From Bacteroidota bacterium (lineage in GTDB: Bacteria; Bacteroidota; Bacteroidia; Flavobacteriales; Weeksellaceae), in contig JAEWOD010000022.1 of assembly GCA_023461035.1 (NCBI GenBank), positions 1-15,298 of the forward strand: a stretch of 15,298 nt of DNA, given 5' to 3'. Under the pieces are notes generated by a model. The model saw only the letters and a program-made list of their open reading frames with translations, made no database searches and was not told the origin of the DNA. Shown in pieces: positions 1 to 6,599 of this stretch. The position numbers and the translations under genes were made by a program. Numbering within the stretch: position 1 is the first letter of the stretch; each line of letters opens with the position of its first letter.

Positions 1-56
1 TTTTTCTAACGAAAAATAGAGTTTTTTTAGCCATAAAGTTCATCCGATAATTAATG

Positions 57-81
57 AAAAAGGTGAGAAAAATCTCACCTT
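57..81 (-). terminator. Leftward intrinsic terminator
   Basis: A 9-bp perfect stem (AAGGTGAGA at 60-68, TCTCACCTT at 73-81) closes a 4-nt loop. Read on the minus strand it is followed by a run of T (complement of 57-61). On the plus strand no T run follows, so the leftward direction is preferred. The nearest recognised leftward gene ends at 420, about 340 bases away. The terminator therefore either ends a long 3' untranslated region of that operon or serves a short unrecognised transcript between 85 and 300. Confidence 0.6.
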
Positions 82-282
82 AAAACTATCGTTTTGAACA
101 TTAATCTTATTGCTAAAAAAGTTGGTCGCCACCAGAGCTTTCGTCTTCTTCGGATTAACGCACATAATTTATAAATTTTTTTACCAAAAATCACCAACTA
201 TTTTTCAGTACATTACCTTTTTTAACGTCAGTTTAATACAAAAAGTTTATAGCTAGTTGATTTTATTTGCAATTTAAAATAT

Positions 283-402
283 AAACATTAAGAAGATTTT
301 ATTTCTAAATCAACTTGTTGATTCTTAATCAATCTTAACACATTATCTTACAGTAAATTATACATCACAGCAAAAGAACAATACACTTAATTCTTAATGT
401 TT
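283..402. repeat. 12-bp perfect inverted repeat with a partial middle copy
   Basis: AAACATTAAGAA at 283-294 is the exact reverse complement of TTCTTAATGTTT at 391-402, with 96 bases between the arms. A partial copy, TTCTTAAT, lies at 322-329. A second small dyad, AATCAA (308-313) with TTGATT (318-323), sits inside. All of it is AT-rich, so some matches are expected by chance. No transposase or site-specific recombinase gene is next to it. Confidence 0.4.
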
Positions 403-419
403 TTAAATCGAACGCAGGT

Positions 420-1172
420 TTATTCCTCCACAACTTTAAAATAGTGGGTAAAATCGGTTCCGTATTGGTTTTTAAGGGTTTTCAAATCATCCAATGAATA
501 ATCTCTTTCTTTTTTGAAACGAATAATTTTTCCGGGCATTTCCACTTGTTCGGACAATCCGGAATACGCATCATTTCCCCGTTTTTCGTCTTGCATAAGC
601 CGGATTCTTCCATCATTTGCTATTTCCAGTAAATAAGGCTTCTCCTCGCCTGTTCCCAGATATTTCAATTTTCCTCTGAATTGATAGGTTGGATTTTCCT
701 GTTTGCAATAGGCCAGACCAATGATTCCCGGAAAAGTCCGTAAATCATTTCCTCCATATTTGGCATCGATTTCTGCCCAGTGTTTTTTCATAAAATCTGA
801 ATAAATTTCAAATTCTTCTTCAGAATATTTATCGGGGTCGAGATACAAGAAAGTATTCGTTTTCCGGTCAGATTGCATCGGGTTAATATAGGCAGTGTCC
901 TGATCTGTAATGTAAATAAAAGAATTACCGCCAAAAACATCTGTGCTAAACGGAGGTCCCCAATCTTTGGTCATTGGATTTATATTTACATAAGGATGTC
1001 CTTCCAGTCTGAACCGCCATTTGAAACTATTGGTACTGAAGCCTTTGGTTTCTTTTTGTTGTAACATGAATTTCTCGCCATCAAATTCTTTTTCTTCAAA
1101 TGTTTCAAATCGGGCACAGGAAAAAATCATGGTAGAACAAATAATCATTAGAAACAAATCTTTTATTTTCAT
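420..1172 (-). CDS. Predicted lipoprotein, function unknown
   Basis: A 250-residue protein with an N-terminal lipoprotein signal: a hydrophobic segment at residues 5-17 and a lipobox IFSC giving lipidated Cys19. The mature part should be anchored to the outside of the inner membrane or to the outer membrane. The open frame extends to 1199 only with a GTG start that would overlap the upstream gene. The ATG at 1172 places the signal peptide at the very N-terminus and leaves a 10-nt gap, so it is preferred. The mature protein is polar and rich in charged and aromatic residues, and I recognise no domain. The tight spacing to the small membrane protein upstream suggests co-transcription, possibly with the two-component operon further upstream. 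No terminator is visible directly after the stop. Confidence 0.85.
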   Translation of the reverse strand: MKIKDLFLMIICSTMIFSCARFETFEEKEFDGEKFMLQQKETKGFSTNSFKWRFRLEGHPYVNINPMTKDWGPPFSTDVFGGNSFIYITDQDTAYINPMQSDRKTNTFLYLDPDKYSEEEFEIYSDFMKKHWAEIDAKYGGNDLRTFPGIIGLAYCKQENPTYQFRGKLKYLGTGEEKPYLLEIANDGRIRLMQDEKRGNDAYSGLSEQVEMPGKIIRFKKERDYSLDDLKTLKNQYGTDFTHYFKVVEE

Positions 1173-1182
1173 AATCAAATAA

Positions 1183-1473
1183 TTAGAATCCGACAACACC
1201 CATAAATAATAAAGTGGGTATGAGTATTAATGCCATGATGATCAAATTAATGTACCAGTACGGCTGTTTTTTCAGTACCCGAACCGCCAACTCTATCAAC
1301 AGAAAAGTATAAAAAATCGCTATAATAGCCAAAACCAAGTATATAACAAGAAAAGATGCACCCATTTTATCGTTGTGATTGTTTAGCCAATACCATAAAA
1401 GAATTCCTGACAAAACGATGCAAAAGGGAATGATTCGTTTGAGGATATAGCGGATAAGTTGGTTTCTTTCCAT
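1183..1473 (-). CDS. Small three-helix membrane protein, function unknown
   Basis: A 96-residue protein with a short basic N-terminus and three predicted membrane helices at about residues 13-30, 39-60 and 73-94. The frame is open up to 1521, but that start is TTG and would add 16 residues. The ATG at 1473 gives a normal start (MERNQ). No family is recognised. It lies 83 nt after the response regulator stop and 10 nt before the lipoprotein gene that follows. It is probably in one unit with that lipoprotein and may be read through from the two-component operon. A weak promoter-like GATTTTTG in the gap leaves room for a separate promoter. Confidence 0.75.
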   Translation of the reverse strand: MERNQLIRYILKRIIPFCIVLSGILLWYWLNNHNDKMGASFLVIYLVLAIIAIFYTFLLIELAVRVLKKQPYWYINLIIMALILIPTLLFMGVVGF

Positions 1474-1556
1474 TTTATTGAAATTAAATTCTGCTATGAA
1501 TTTAAGGAATAATTGGATCAAAAATCGTTTTAATTTCTTCTAAGAGCTAATTCCGA

Positions 1557-2198
1557 TTAAGATTCAATCCGATAAATTCCGGTTTTAATGGCAAACAATA
1601 CCAGTCCTACTCTGTTTTTGATGTTGAGTTTGGAGAAGACGGCATCCCGATAGTTATCAATGGTTTTAGGACTTAAAAACATTTTTTCGGCAATTTCTTT
1701 GTAGGTTAAATCAGTGCAAGCCAATTGGATAAATTCTATTTCGCGTTCTTTTAAATCTTCGAGTTCATTTTTCTTCTTAAGGCTTCCTAATAGCGCATCT
1801 GTCACATTTTGGGTATGAAAAAAACCTTGCTGTAAGGTGTTGGTCAGTGCCAAATGCAGCATATCTTTCTGAATATCTTTGCTCAAGTAGCCTTTCGCTC
1901 CCGATTTCAGCATTTGGATGATTGTATTTTCATCTTCATCTACTGAAAGTGCCAAAACCAAAAGGCTGGGAAATTCTTTTGTAAGGATTTTTGTGGTTTC
2001 AATTCCGTTAAGCACCGGCATATTGACATCCATCAAAACGATTTCAGGTTGAATGGTTTTATTTTTAAGGGCATTGATCAATTCCTGACCATTGTGAAAT
2101 ATTCCATCCGTTTCAAAATCATCAAAACTTTCAATCAGGTTTCCGATGGCCTGCGAGAGCAGTGTATGGTCATCAACTATGGCTATTTTGTGTTTCAT
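1557..2198 (-). CDS. LuxR/NarL-family response regulator
   Basis: A 213-residue two-component DNA-binding regulator. The receiver domain occupies about residues 1-120. It has the acidic pair D9-D10, the predicted phosphorylation site D57 in VLMDVNMP, S85 in the Thr/Ser position, and K107 in YLSKD. A linker leads to a C-terminal LuxR-type helix-turn-helix at about 148-208, with the family pattern LTYKEIAEKMFLSPKTIDNY and the downstream conserved KLNIKNR. The length is typical of NarL/FixJ regulators. Its ATG overlaps the stop of the histidine kinase gene by 4 nt (ATGA), which indicates translational coupling and a cognate pair. By family the phosphorylated form should bind DNA as a dimer. Its targets are not visible here. 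Confidence 0.95.
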   Translation of the reverse strand: MKHKIAIVDDHTLLSQAIGNLIESFDDFETDGIFHNGQELINALKNKTIQPEIVLMDVNMPVLNGIETTKILTKEFPSLLVLALSVDEDENTIIQMLKSGAKGYLSKDIQKDMLHLALTNTLQQGFFHTQNVTDALLGSLKKKNELEDLKEREIEFIQLACTDLTYKEIAEKMFLSPKTIDNYRDAVFSKLNIKNRVGLVLFAIKTGIYRIES

Positions 2199-2950
2199 GG
2201 TTTACAATATTTTTGAATTACCAGTTCAGTTCCTTTATTTTGAGTGGAATTCAGGGTGAGTTTAGCTCCGATAAGAGAAGCACGGGTATTCATGTTCTTT
2301 AGTCCGATTCCGTTAAAATCATCATTTGGGTCAAATCCGATTCCGTTATCATAGCTATGAATTTCCAATTCGTCTATTTTATATATAATCTTGATTCTGA
2401 GTTCAGTTGCACGCGAATGGCGAATCGTATTGGCAAAAAATTCTTGAAGAATCCGGAAAATAATGATTTCTTCTTTCTGCGGAATTTCAAAAGGAGTTCC
2501 GGTTATTTCAAATTCAGTTTTGATAAAATTCATCCGTTCAAAACGTTCGATTTCGTTGTTGATGGCTTCCAGCAAGCTCATGTTTTTCAGACTTTCCGGA
2601 TTAACCGATTTGGACAAGGCCCTGAGTTCACGAAGTGCATCTCCCAAAATGCTTACTGATTCATCAATTTTATCAGGATCATTATTTGAATTCTGCAATT
2701 GGATTTTGGCAAGGGTCAAGAGTTGACCTATGTTATCATGAAGCTCCCAACTGATATTCCGGAGCGTTTCTTCTCTGATTTCGATTTGGGATTCGGCCAG
2801 TTCGGTTTCAAACTTCTTCTTTTCTTCCATCTGCTGGCGAATCAGTTTGTTTTTGCGATTATTAAAAATAACAAACAACAACACCATGGAAAATGGTATC
2901 AGAATCATAATTCCGACTATGAAAAGCAGTTTATCTCCTTCCTGAAACAT
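2195..2950 (-). CDS. Sensor histidine kinase (HisKA_3 type) lacking a sensor domain
   Basis: A 251-residue histidine kinase of the NarX/DesK-like class. One N-terminal membrane helix (residues 8-28) is followed by a short coiled-coil linker (about 33-62). The dimerisation/phosphoacceptor domain has the predicted phosphorylated His71 in ELHDNIGQ. The ATPase domain has the N-box around N174 (FFANTIRHS), the G1 motif DNGIGF (201-206) and the G2 motif GIGLKNM (214-220). Only about seven residues precede the membrane helix and no PAS, HAMP or TPR region is present, so the kinase has no obvious input domain of its own. It overlaps the upstream membrane-protein gene by 20 nt and the downstream regulator by 4 nt. 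The signal is therefore likely delivered by the membrane protein or lipoprotein encoded just upstream; this is inference. Confidence 0.93.
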   Translation of the reverse strand: MFQEGDKLLFIVGIMILIPFSMVLLFVIFNNRKNKLIRQQMEEKKKFETELAESQIEIREETLRNISWELHDNIGQLLTLAKIQLQNSNNDPDKIDESVSILGDALRELRALSKSVNPESLKNMSLLEAINNEIERFERMNFIKTEFEITGTPFEIPQKEEIIIFRILQEFFANTIRHSRATELRIKIIYKIDELEIHSYDNGIGFDPNDDFNGIGLKNMNTRASLIGAKLTLNSTQNKGTELVIQKYCKP

Positions 2951-3542
2951 AAAATCCGACTATATATCCGCCATACAGCAATAAATTCAAAATAATGATG
3001 GCTATATAATAAATATGTAAAATATTATATCCCTGTCCCAAATAAAGTGACAAAGGAACATAGCCTATGTAAAACATGAGCAAACCGCAAACAATCCAAA
3101 ATTCCGGCAATCGCTGGTAATAAATCACTTCGTTACTCTTCAGCAATTTAACAAAAAATACAAGAGAAAAAATCAATAATAAAACCGCCTGAACATTTAC
3201 CGTGGTTTTGATCAGATTTTTGATTAGATTAACCGTAAAAGCATCATAAATAAAGGCTGTGGCAAATAAAATCCAGATAATCCATTTCCAGTATTTGAAT
3301 TTGAGAAGTTTGTCAAACCAATACATATACACGCCAAAAGAAATCAAAATATACACATTATAAAGTATCCGAACCGGATAATGATAAGAAAGGACTATCG
3401 CCAGAATTTCATTGCAAAAGGTATAAATCAAAAAAGGGAGGAATATCCACATGGGCGTTTGCCTGTAATGCCGCCAATAATAAATGGCGGCACAACAAGC
3501 AAGCAGTTGGATGGTAAGGTAAATATAATTCTGAACGGACAT
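2931..3542 (-). CDS. Multi-pass (about seven-helix) membrane protein, likely partner of the kinase
   Basis: A 203-residue, very hydrophobic protein. By eye it has about seven membrane helices (roughly residues 5-22, 31-51, 57-75, 84-101, 112-131, 145-166 and 172-199), short loops and a basic C-terminus (GRR). I recognise no transporter or enzyme motif. It starts 10 nt after the lipoprotein gene and its 3' end overlaps the start of the histidine kinase by 20 nt, so the two are almost certainly co-translated. A multi-helix membrane protein paired with a kinase that lacks a sensor domain resembles a membrane-type sensor module split onto its own polypeptide. That role is inferred from gene order only. 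Confidence 0.82.
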   Translation of the reverse strand: MSVQNYIYLTIQLLACCAAIYYWRHYRQTPMWIFLPFLIYTFCNEILAIVLSYHYPVRILYNVYILISFGVYMYWFDKLLKFKYWKWIIWILFATAFIYDAFTVNLIKNLIKTTVNVQAVLLLIFSLVFFVKLLKSNEVIYYQRLPEFWIVCGLLMFYIGYVPLSLYLGQGYNILHIYYIAIIILNLLLYGGYIVGFYVSGRR

Positions 3543-3552
3543 AGAAAATGAG

Positions 3553-4089
3553 TTATGGCGCTCCTACTCCGACTTCTTGGTCTACACTATCCGGAATTCC
3601 GGCTCCACCCAAATTCAGCCTTTTAGCATTGACAATATTCAGATTGTCGGCAACATCGTCACCGCCACTGGGATTGGTCGTTGGTACAAAAAATACTGTT
3701 TGGCGCGGGTAAACCTCACCATCCTGCCCCAATTGATCCTTTGCTCCAAAGTATACACGTAAGCCAAGATTATCATAACCATTGTCCTCCGCATTTTGTT
3801 CGACATAAACTATATATTTTTTTATCTCCTCCAAATCAAACCAAATATAGCGGACGGCTCCATCATATCCGTTATATGGCATAGTACCTTCATTGAAAAG
3901 TCCATAAAAAACATCTTTATAATGCTCTTCCAAAACATCTGCCTCTTCAACTGAAATCAAACCATTTGGTTCGGTACAAGGAACTTCTATATAACATCCA
4001 TCGTGATGATGTCCTTGATTATCATCGTCTTTACAGGAAAAAAAAGAAATCGTCAGCAGACTGAGAATTGGTAAAAGTTTCGTTTTCAT
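3553..4089 (-). CDS. Small lipoprotein, first gene of the two-component operon
   Basis: A 178-residue predicted lipoprotein. A hydrophobic signal (residues 5-17) ends in the lipobox FFSC with Cys19. A run of acidic residues and a histidine cluster (HHHD, 27-30) follow, and two further cysteines lie at 32 and 38. The mature part has helical segments and then conserved-looking strands (GLRVYFGA at 109-116, QTVFFVPT at 130-137), of a kind I associate with uncharacterised Bacteroidota lipoproteins but cannot name. The Asp after Cys19+1 and the HHHD cluster could bind metal, but this is untested. It begins the operon with the membrane protein, kinase and regulator, 10 nt from the next gene. Exposure outside the cytoplasmic membrane makes it a plausible ligand-binding or modulating component. 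Confidence 0.85.
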   Translation of the reverse strand: MKTKLLPILSLLTISFFSCKDDDNQGHHHDGCYIEVPCTEPNGLISVEEADVLEEHYKDVFYGLFNEGTMPYNGYDGAVRYIWFDLEEIKKYIVYVEQNAEDNGYDNLGLRVYFGAKDQLGQDGEVYPRQTVFFVPTTNPSGGDDVADNLNIVNAKRLNLGGAGIPDSVDQEVGVGAP

Positions 4090-4118
4090 AATATTAATAA
4101 TTTTAGAATTAATTCTTG

Positions 4119-4126
4119 TAAAAATA
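4119..4126 (-). promoter_or_regulatory. Possible -7 element for the lipoprotein/two-component operon
   Basis: On the minus strand the octamer TATTTTTA matches the Bacteroidota -7 consensus TAnnTTTG at seven of eight positions. It would start transcription roughly 20-25 nt before the ATG at 4089. No clear TTG box is present 17-23 nt upstream, where the sequence is occupied by the hairpin at 4142-4168. The call is therefore weak. Confidence 0.3.
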
Positions 4127-4141
4127 AGAAGCTCACTGTAT

Positions 4142-4168
4142 AAAAAAAGGGGTAAAGCACCCTTTTTT
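4142..4168 (-). terminator. Second, A/T-flanked terminator hairpin
   Basis: An A run, a G-rich arm (4149-4152), a short loop, CCC (4160-4162) and a T run (4163-4168) form a hairpin. Its A and T flanks can also pair, so it could work in both directions. Leftward, the stem GGGT/ACCC is followed by one C and seven T. It lies about 20 nt beyond the stronger terminator at 4183-4218, so together they would doubly separate the LamG lipoprotein transcript from the signalling operon. Confidence 0.5.
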
Positions 4169-4182
4169 AATTTTTTACAATT

Positions 4183-4218
4183 AAAAAAGAGAAGCTTTCT
4201 ATAAATTGAAAGCTTCTC
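4183..4218 (-). terminator. Intrinsic terminator of the LamG lipoprotein gene
   Basis: An 11-bp perfect stem (GAGAAGCTTTC at 4189-4199, GAAAGCTTCTC at 4208-4218) has an 8-nt loop. On the minus strand it is followed directly by six T (complement of 4183-4188). It lies 82 nt after the LamG gene stop at 4301 and is oriented to end that transcript. Confidence 0.8.
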
Positions 4219-4300
4219 ATGGTGTAAAATATTTGATAATATAGAGGTTTTAAGTAAAGGCCAAGATTTGAATGCTCATTTTACACCGTTTATATAGAAG

Positions 4301-5113
4301 TTATGAACAACAAGGAGTCAGTTCAAATAATTGGGTTACTTCACTCTGCGTCAATACCTGACTAAACAAAATCACGTCGTCCAGCAATCCTGTATAGTCT
4401 TTTCCAAGAAATAAATCACCTATATCGGAAGTACCTTGCGGATTGCTACATCCTGTATTGGGAGAATGACTGGTTGGCAATCCGTCTATGTACATCATCG
4501 TTCCACCCGGAGTTCCGTCAGAGGTAACTACCAAATGATGCCAAACATTTGTAGAAGGATCATTTGCACAATCAGTATCACCATAAAAATTTGGATAGCC
4601 ATCTCCCCATAAACTATAATCATTGATTCCAAAAACCGAATTTCTACAATCATATAGTCCCACTGACCATTCTCCATAAGTATCCGGACAATGCAAACCG
4701 GTATCTCTACCGATTAACTGCTCATAAACACCTCCATTTCGCGTTCCTTCTGTCTTAAACCAAAGCGAAACCGAAAAAGGCTGATTGTCAAAGCCATTGA
4801 TAAAAGTCGGATTGGCATAGGTTAAAAAATCGCCATTGGCAGCATCAAATGAAAATGCACAATTTGTATTACCATTTCTGTCCTGAGCAGGCATCGCAGT
4901 TGTGGAATTAGATAAATTATAATTATTACCGGAGAAATCATTTATAGAACCTCCGGAAAAAGGATAAAAAGCAATCATATTGGTTTGTAAATTAGCCGGA
5001 ATACAACTGACTTCGGGTTCAGGTTGAGGATCGGGGTTATCATCATTGTCACAAGAAATTATCAATCCGATAATCAGAACAACATAAAGCAAATTAAATT
5101 TTAAATTTTTCAT
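4301..5113 (-). CDS. LamG / concanavalin A-like domain surface lipoprotein
   Basis: A 270-residue lipoprotein with signal residues 1-20, lipobox LIISC and Cys21. An acidic, proline-rich spacer (22-36) follows, the kind of segment that often precedes surface-exposed domains in Bacteroidota. Residues 45-265 form a LamG-like jelly roll. The opening pattern is IAFYPFSGGSINDFSGNN (47-64). The core strands include FSVSLWFKT (113-121), WHHLVVTSDG (191-200) with MMYIDG (206-211), and the closing LLDDVILFSQVLTQSEV (243-259). This fold usually binds carbohydrates or proteins. I see no glycosidase signature, so a binding or adhesive role is more likely than catalysis. Eight cysteines in the mature part (37, 85, 142, 156, 182, 222, 268, 269) suggest disulphides. 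It is a single gene between tandem terminators and a divergent promoter region. Confidence 0.9.
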   Translation of the reverse strand: MKNLKFNLLYVVLIIGLIISCDNDDNPDPQPEPEVSCIPANLQTNMIAFYPFSGGSINDFSGNNYNLSNSTTAMPAQDRNGNTNCAFSFDAANGDFLTYANPTFINGFDNQPFSVSLWFKTEGTRNGGVYEQLIGRDTGLHCPDTYGEWSVGLYDCRNSVFGINDYSLWGDGYPNFYGDTDCANDPSTNVWHHLVVTSDGTPGGTMMYIDGLPTSHSPNTGCSNPQGTSDIGDLFLGKDYTGLLDDVILFSQVLTQSEVTQLFELTPCCS

Positions 5114-5140
5114 AACTAATTGTTTTTAAGATTCATATTG

Positions 5141-5148
5141 CAAAGATT
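5141..5148 (-). promoter_or_regulatory. Possible -7 element for the LamG lipoprotein gene
   Basis: Read leftward the octamer is AATCTTTG, seven of eight matches to TAnnTTTG. It would start transcription about 20 nt before the ATG at 5113. No clear TTG box lies at the expected spacing. The rest of the divergent spacer (5149-5240) holds a small dyad, ATTCG (5160-5164) with CGAAT (5176-5180), that could be an operator. Confidence 0.35.
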
Positions 5149-5240
5149 GCCATTGCTTCATTCGAACCGATTCGGCGAATCCTCCTTTTCTGAAGGGTGA
5201 AATCCCCCTTTCTTATAACTGCTGAATAGTTAATATTTTG

Positions 5241-5248
5241 TATTTTTG
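5241..5248 (+). promoter_or_regulatory. -7 element of mtaB giving a leaderless or near-leaderless mRNA
   Basis: TATTTTTG matches TAnnTTTG exactly and is followed by CAAA and the ATG at 5253. Transcription normally begins about 4-7 nt after this element, which places the mRNA start at or next to the start codon. No good TTG box is seen 17-23 nt upstream. The match also argues against the TTG at 5238 as a start codon, since that codon would lie inside the promoter. Confidence 0.6.
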
Positions 5249-5252
5249 CAAA

Positions 5253-6596
5253 ATGTTTTCAGTCAACAAAACCGTTGCTTTTCACACGCTCGGATGTAAA
5301 TTGAATTTCTCCGAAACCTCAACCATTGCCCGAAACCTATTGGACAATGGCTATCAGCGTGTGGAATTTTCTGAACCTTCTGACGTTTATGTGATCAATA
5401 CCTGCTCCGTTACGGCCAATGCGGATAAAGAATGTCGCAGCATCGTCAAAAATGCGATGAAGTCAAATCCAAACGGGTTTGTGGTTGTGGTCGGATGTTA
5501 TGCTCAATTAAAACCACAGGAAATCGCCGAAATGGAAGGTGTGGATTTGGTTTTGGGAGCGACGGAAAAGTTCAACATCGTAGATTATCTCGATGATTTG
5601 GAAAAACAGGACGAAACCATCGTACATTCCTGCGAAATCGAGGAAGCCGATTTTTACATCGGTTCCTATTCTATCGGTGATCGGACAAGGGCTTTTCTGA
5701 AAGTGCAGGACGGTTGTGATTATAAATGTACCTATTGCACAATTCCCCTTGCACGTGGGATTTCTCGTTCGGACACGATGGAAAATATCATCAAAAATGC
5801 ACGTGAAATTGCAGAAAAAGGCATCAAAGAAATCGTTTTAACCGGCGTAAACATCGGTGATTATGGGAAAGGTGAATTTGGTAATAAAAAACACGAAAAC
5901 ACATTTTTAGAATTGGTTCAGGAACTGGACAAAGTTGATAATATCGAACGCATCCGGATTTCTTCCATCGAACCAAATTTACTCCGAAATAAAATCATCG
6001 AATTTGTGTCGAAATCCAATCGGTTTGTACCACATTTTCATATTCCACTACAATCGGGAAGCGACAGAATTTTGAAAAAAATGAAACGCCGTTATCTGAC
6101 CAAACTCTATCATGAACGAATTGAAAAAGTACGTGAGGTGATGCCAGATGCTTGTATCGGCGTGGATGTCATCGTTGGTTTCCCGGGTGAAACCGAAGAA
6201 TTATTTTTGGAAACCTATAATTTTTTGAACTCCCTGCCTATCTCCTATTTACACGTTTTTACCTATTCAGAACGTGACAATACGGAAGCGATTCATTTCG
6301 AAGGAATTGTTCCGCAAAATATCCGTAAACAACGTAATAAAATGCTCCGGATTCTCTCCGAGAAAAAACGGCTTGCATTTTACCAAACCCAATTAGGAAC
6401 TACTCATAAAGTACTTTGGGAATCGGATAATAAGAAAGGGAAAATCAGTGGATTTACGGAGAATTATGTGAAAGTGGAAACGGATTTTGATGAAGAATTA
6501 ATCAACCAAACCGAATTTGTGGATTTGGTAATGCTGAATTCCGGTGGAAATGTAAATGTTTCCCGTAAAAATGCACAGGTTTTAGTTGGGGTTTAG
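5253..6596 (+). CDS. mtaB: tRNA t6A37 methylthiotransferase MtaB
   Basis: A 447-residue radical-SAM methylthiotransferase. It adds a methylthio group to C2 of N6-threonylcarbamoyladenosine at position 37 of tRNAs reading ANN codons (family knowledge). The N-terminal cluster domain has the three expected cysteines: Cys15 in GCKLN, Cys51 in NTCSVT and Cys82 in VGCYAQ. The radical-SAM site CxxxCxxC is Cys155, Cys159 and Cys162 in DGCDYKCTYCTIP. A TIM-barrel region (to about 370) carries typical motifs such as HIPLQSGSD and VGFPGET, and a short C-terminal TRAM-like domain (about 380-440) follows. GCKLN, rather than the GCQMN of MiaB, assigns it to MtaB. The ATG at 5253 is chosen over an upstream TTG because that start overlaps the promoter. 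The next gene begins 3 nt after its stop. Confidence 0.95.
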   Translation: MFSVNKTVAFHTLGCKLNFSETSTIARNLLDNGYQRVEFSEPSDVYVINTCSVTANADKECRSIVKNAMKSNPNGFVVVVGCYAQLKPQEIAEMEGVDLVLGATEKFNIVDYLDDLEKQDETIVHSCEIEEADFYIGSYSIGDRTRAFLKVQDGCDYKCTYCTIPLARGISRSDTMENIIKNAREIAEKGIKEIVLTGVNIGDYGKGEFGNKKHENTFLELVQELDKVDNIERIRISSIEPNLLRNKIIEFVSKSNRFVPHFHIPLQSGSDRILKKMKRRYLTKLYHERIEKVREVMPDACIGVDVIVGFPGETEELFLETYNFLNSLPISYLHVFTYSERDNTEAIHFEGIVPQNIRKQRNKMLRILSEKKRLAFYQTQLGTTHKVLWESDNKKGKISGFTENYVKVETDFDEELINQTEFVDLVMLNSGGNVNVSRKNAQVLVGV

Positions 6597-6599
6597 ACT

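Larger units (their letters stand above)
1..419. other. AT-rich left flank without a convincing gene
   Basis: No open frame here has the length or composition of a gene. Three structures are visible: a leftward intrinsic terminator (57-81), a short island at about 120-160 that is clearly richer in G and C than its surroundings, and a 12-bp perfect inverted repeat (283-294 and 391-402). On the minus strand the island contains a 13-codon stretch, read SEEDESSGGDQLF, ending at a TAG (113-115), but an in-frame TAA lies directly before it. It is therefore not an intact gene as read. It could be a fragment of one, part of a small RNA, or chance. Confidence 0.6.

Noticed and set aside
283..402. CRISPR-like array
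   Set aside because: There are only two full arms, in inverted orientation, with no regular spacers and no cas genes.
1173..1199. GTG-started extension of the lipoprotein at 420-1172
   Set aside because: It would push the lipoprotein signal away from the N-terminus and overlap the upstream gene; ATG 1172 leaves a normal signal peptide.
2357..2726. Plus-strand open frames inside the histidine kinase gene
   Set aside because: They are antisense shadows of a well-supported kinase and have no domain or promoter.
5238..5252. TTG start of mtaB 15 nt upstream of the ATG
   Set aside because: It overlaps the exact TAnnTTTG element and would add residues not typical of the family.
5253..6596. Assignment as MiaB or RimO
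   Set aside because: The first cluster motif is GCKLN, as in MtaB, not GCQMN, and the C-terminal region fits MtaB.
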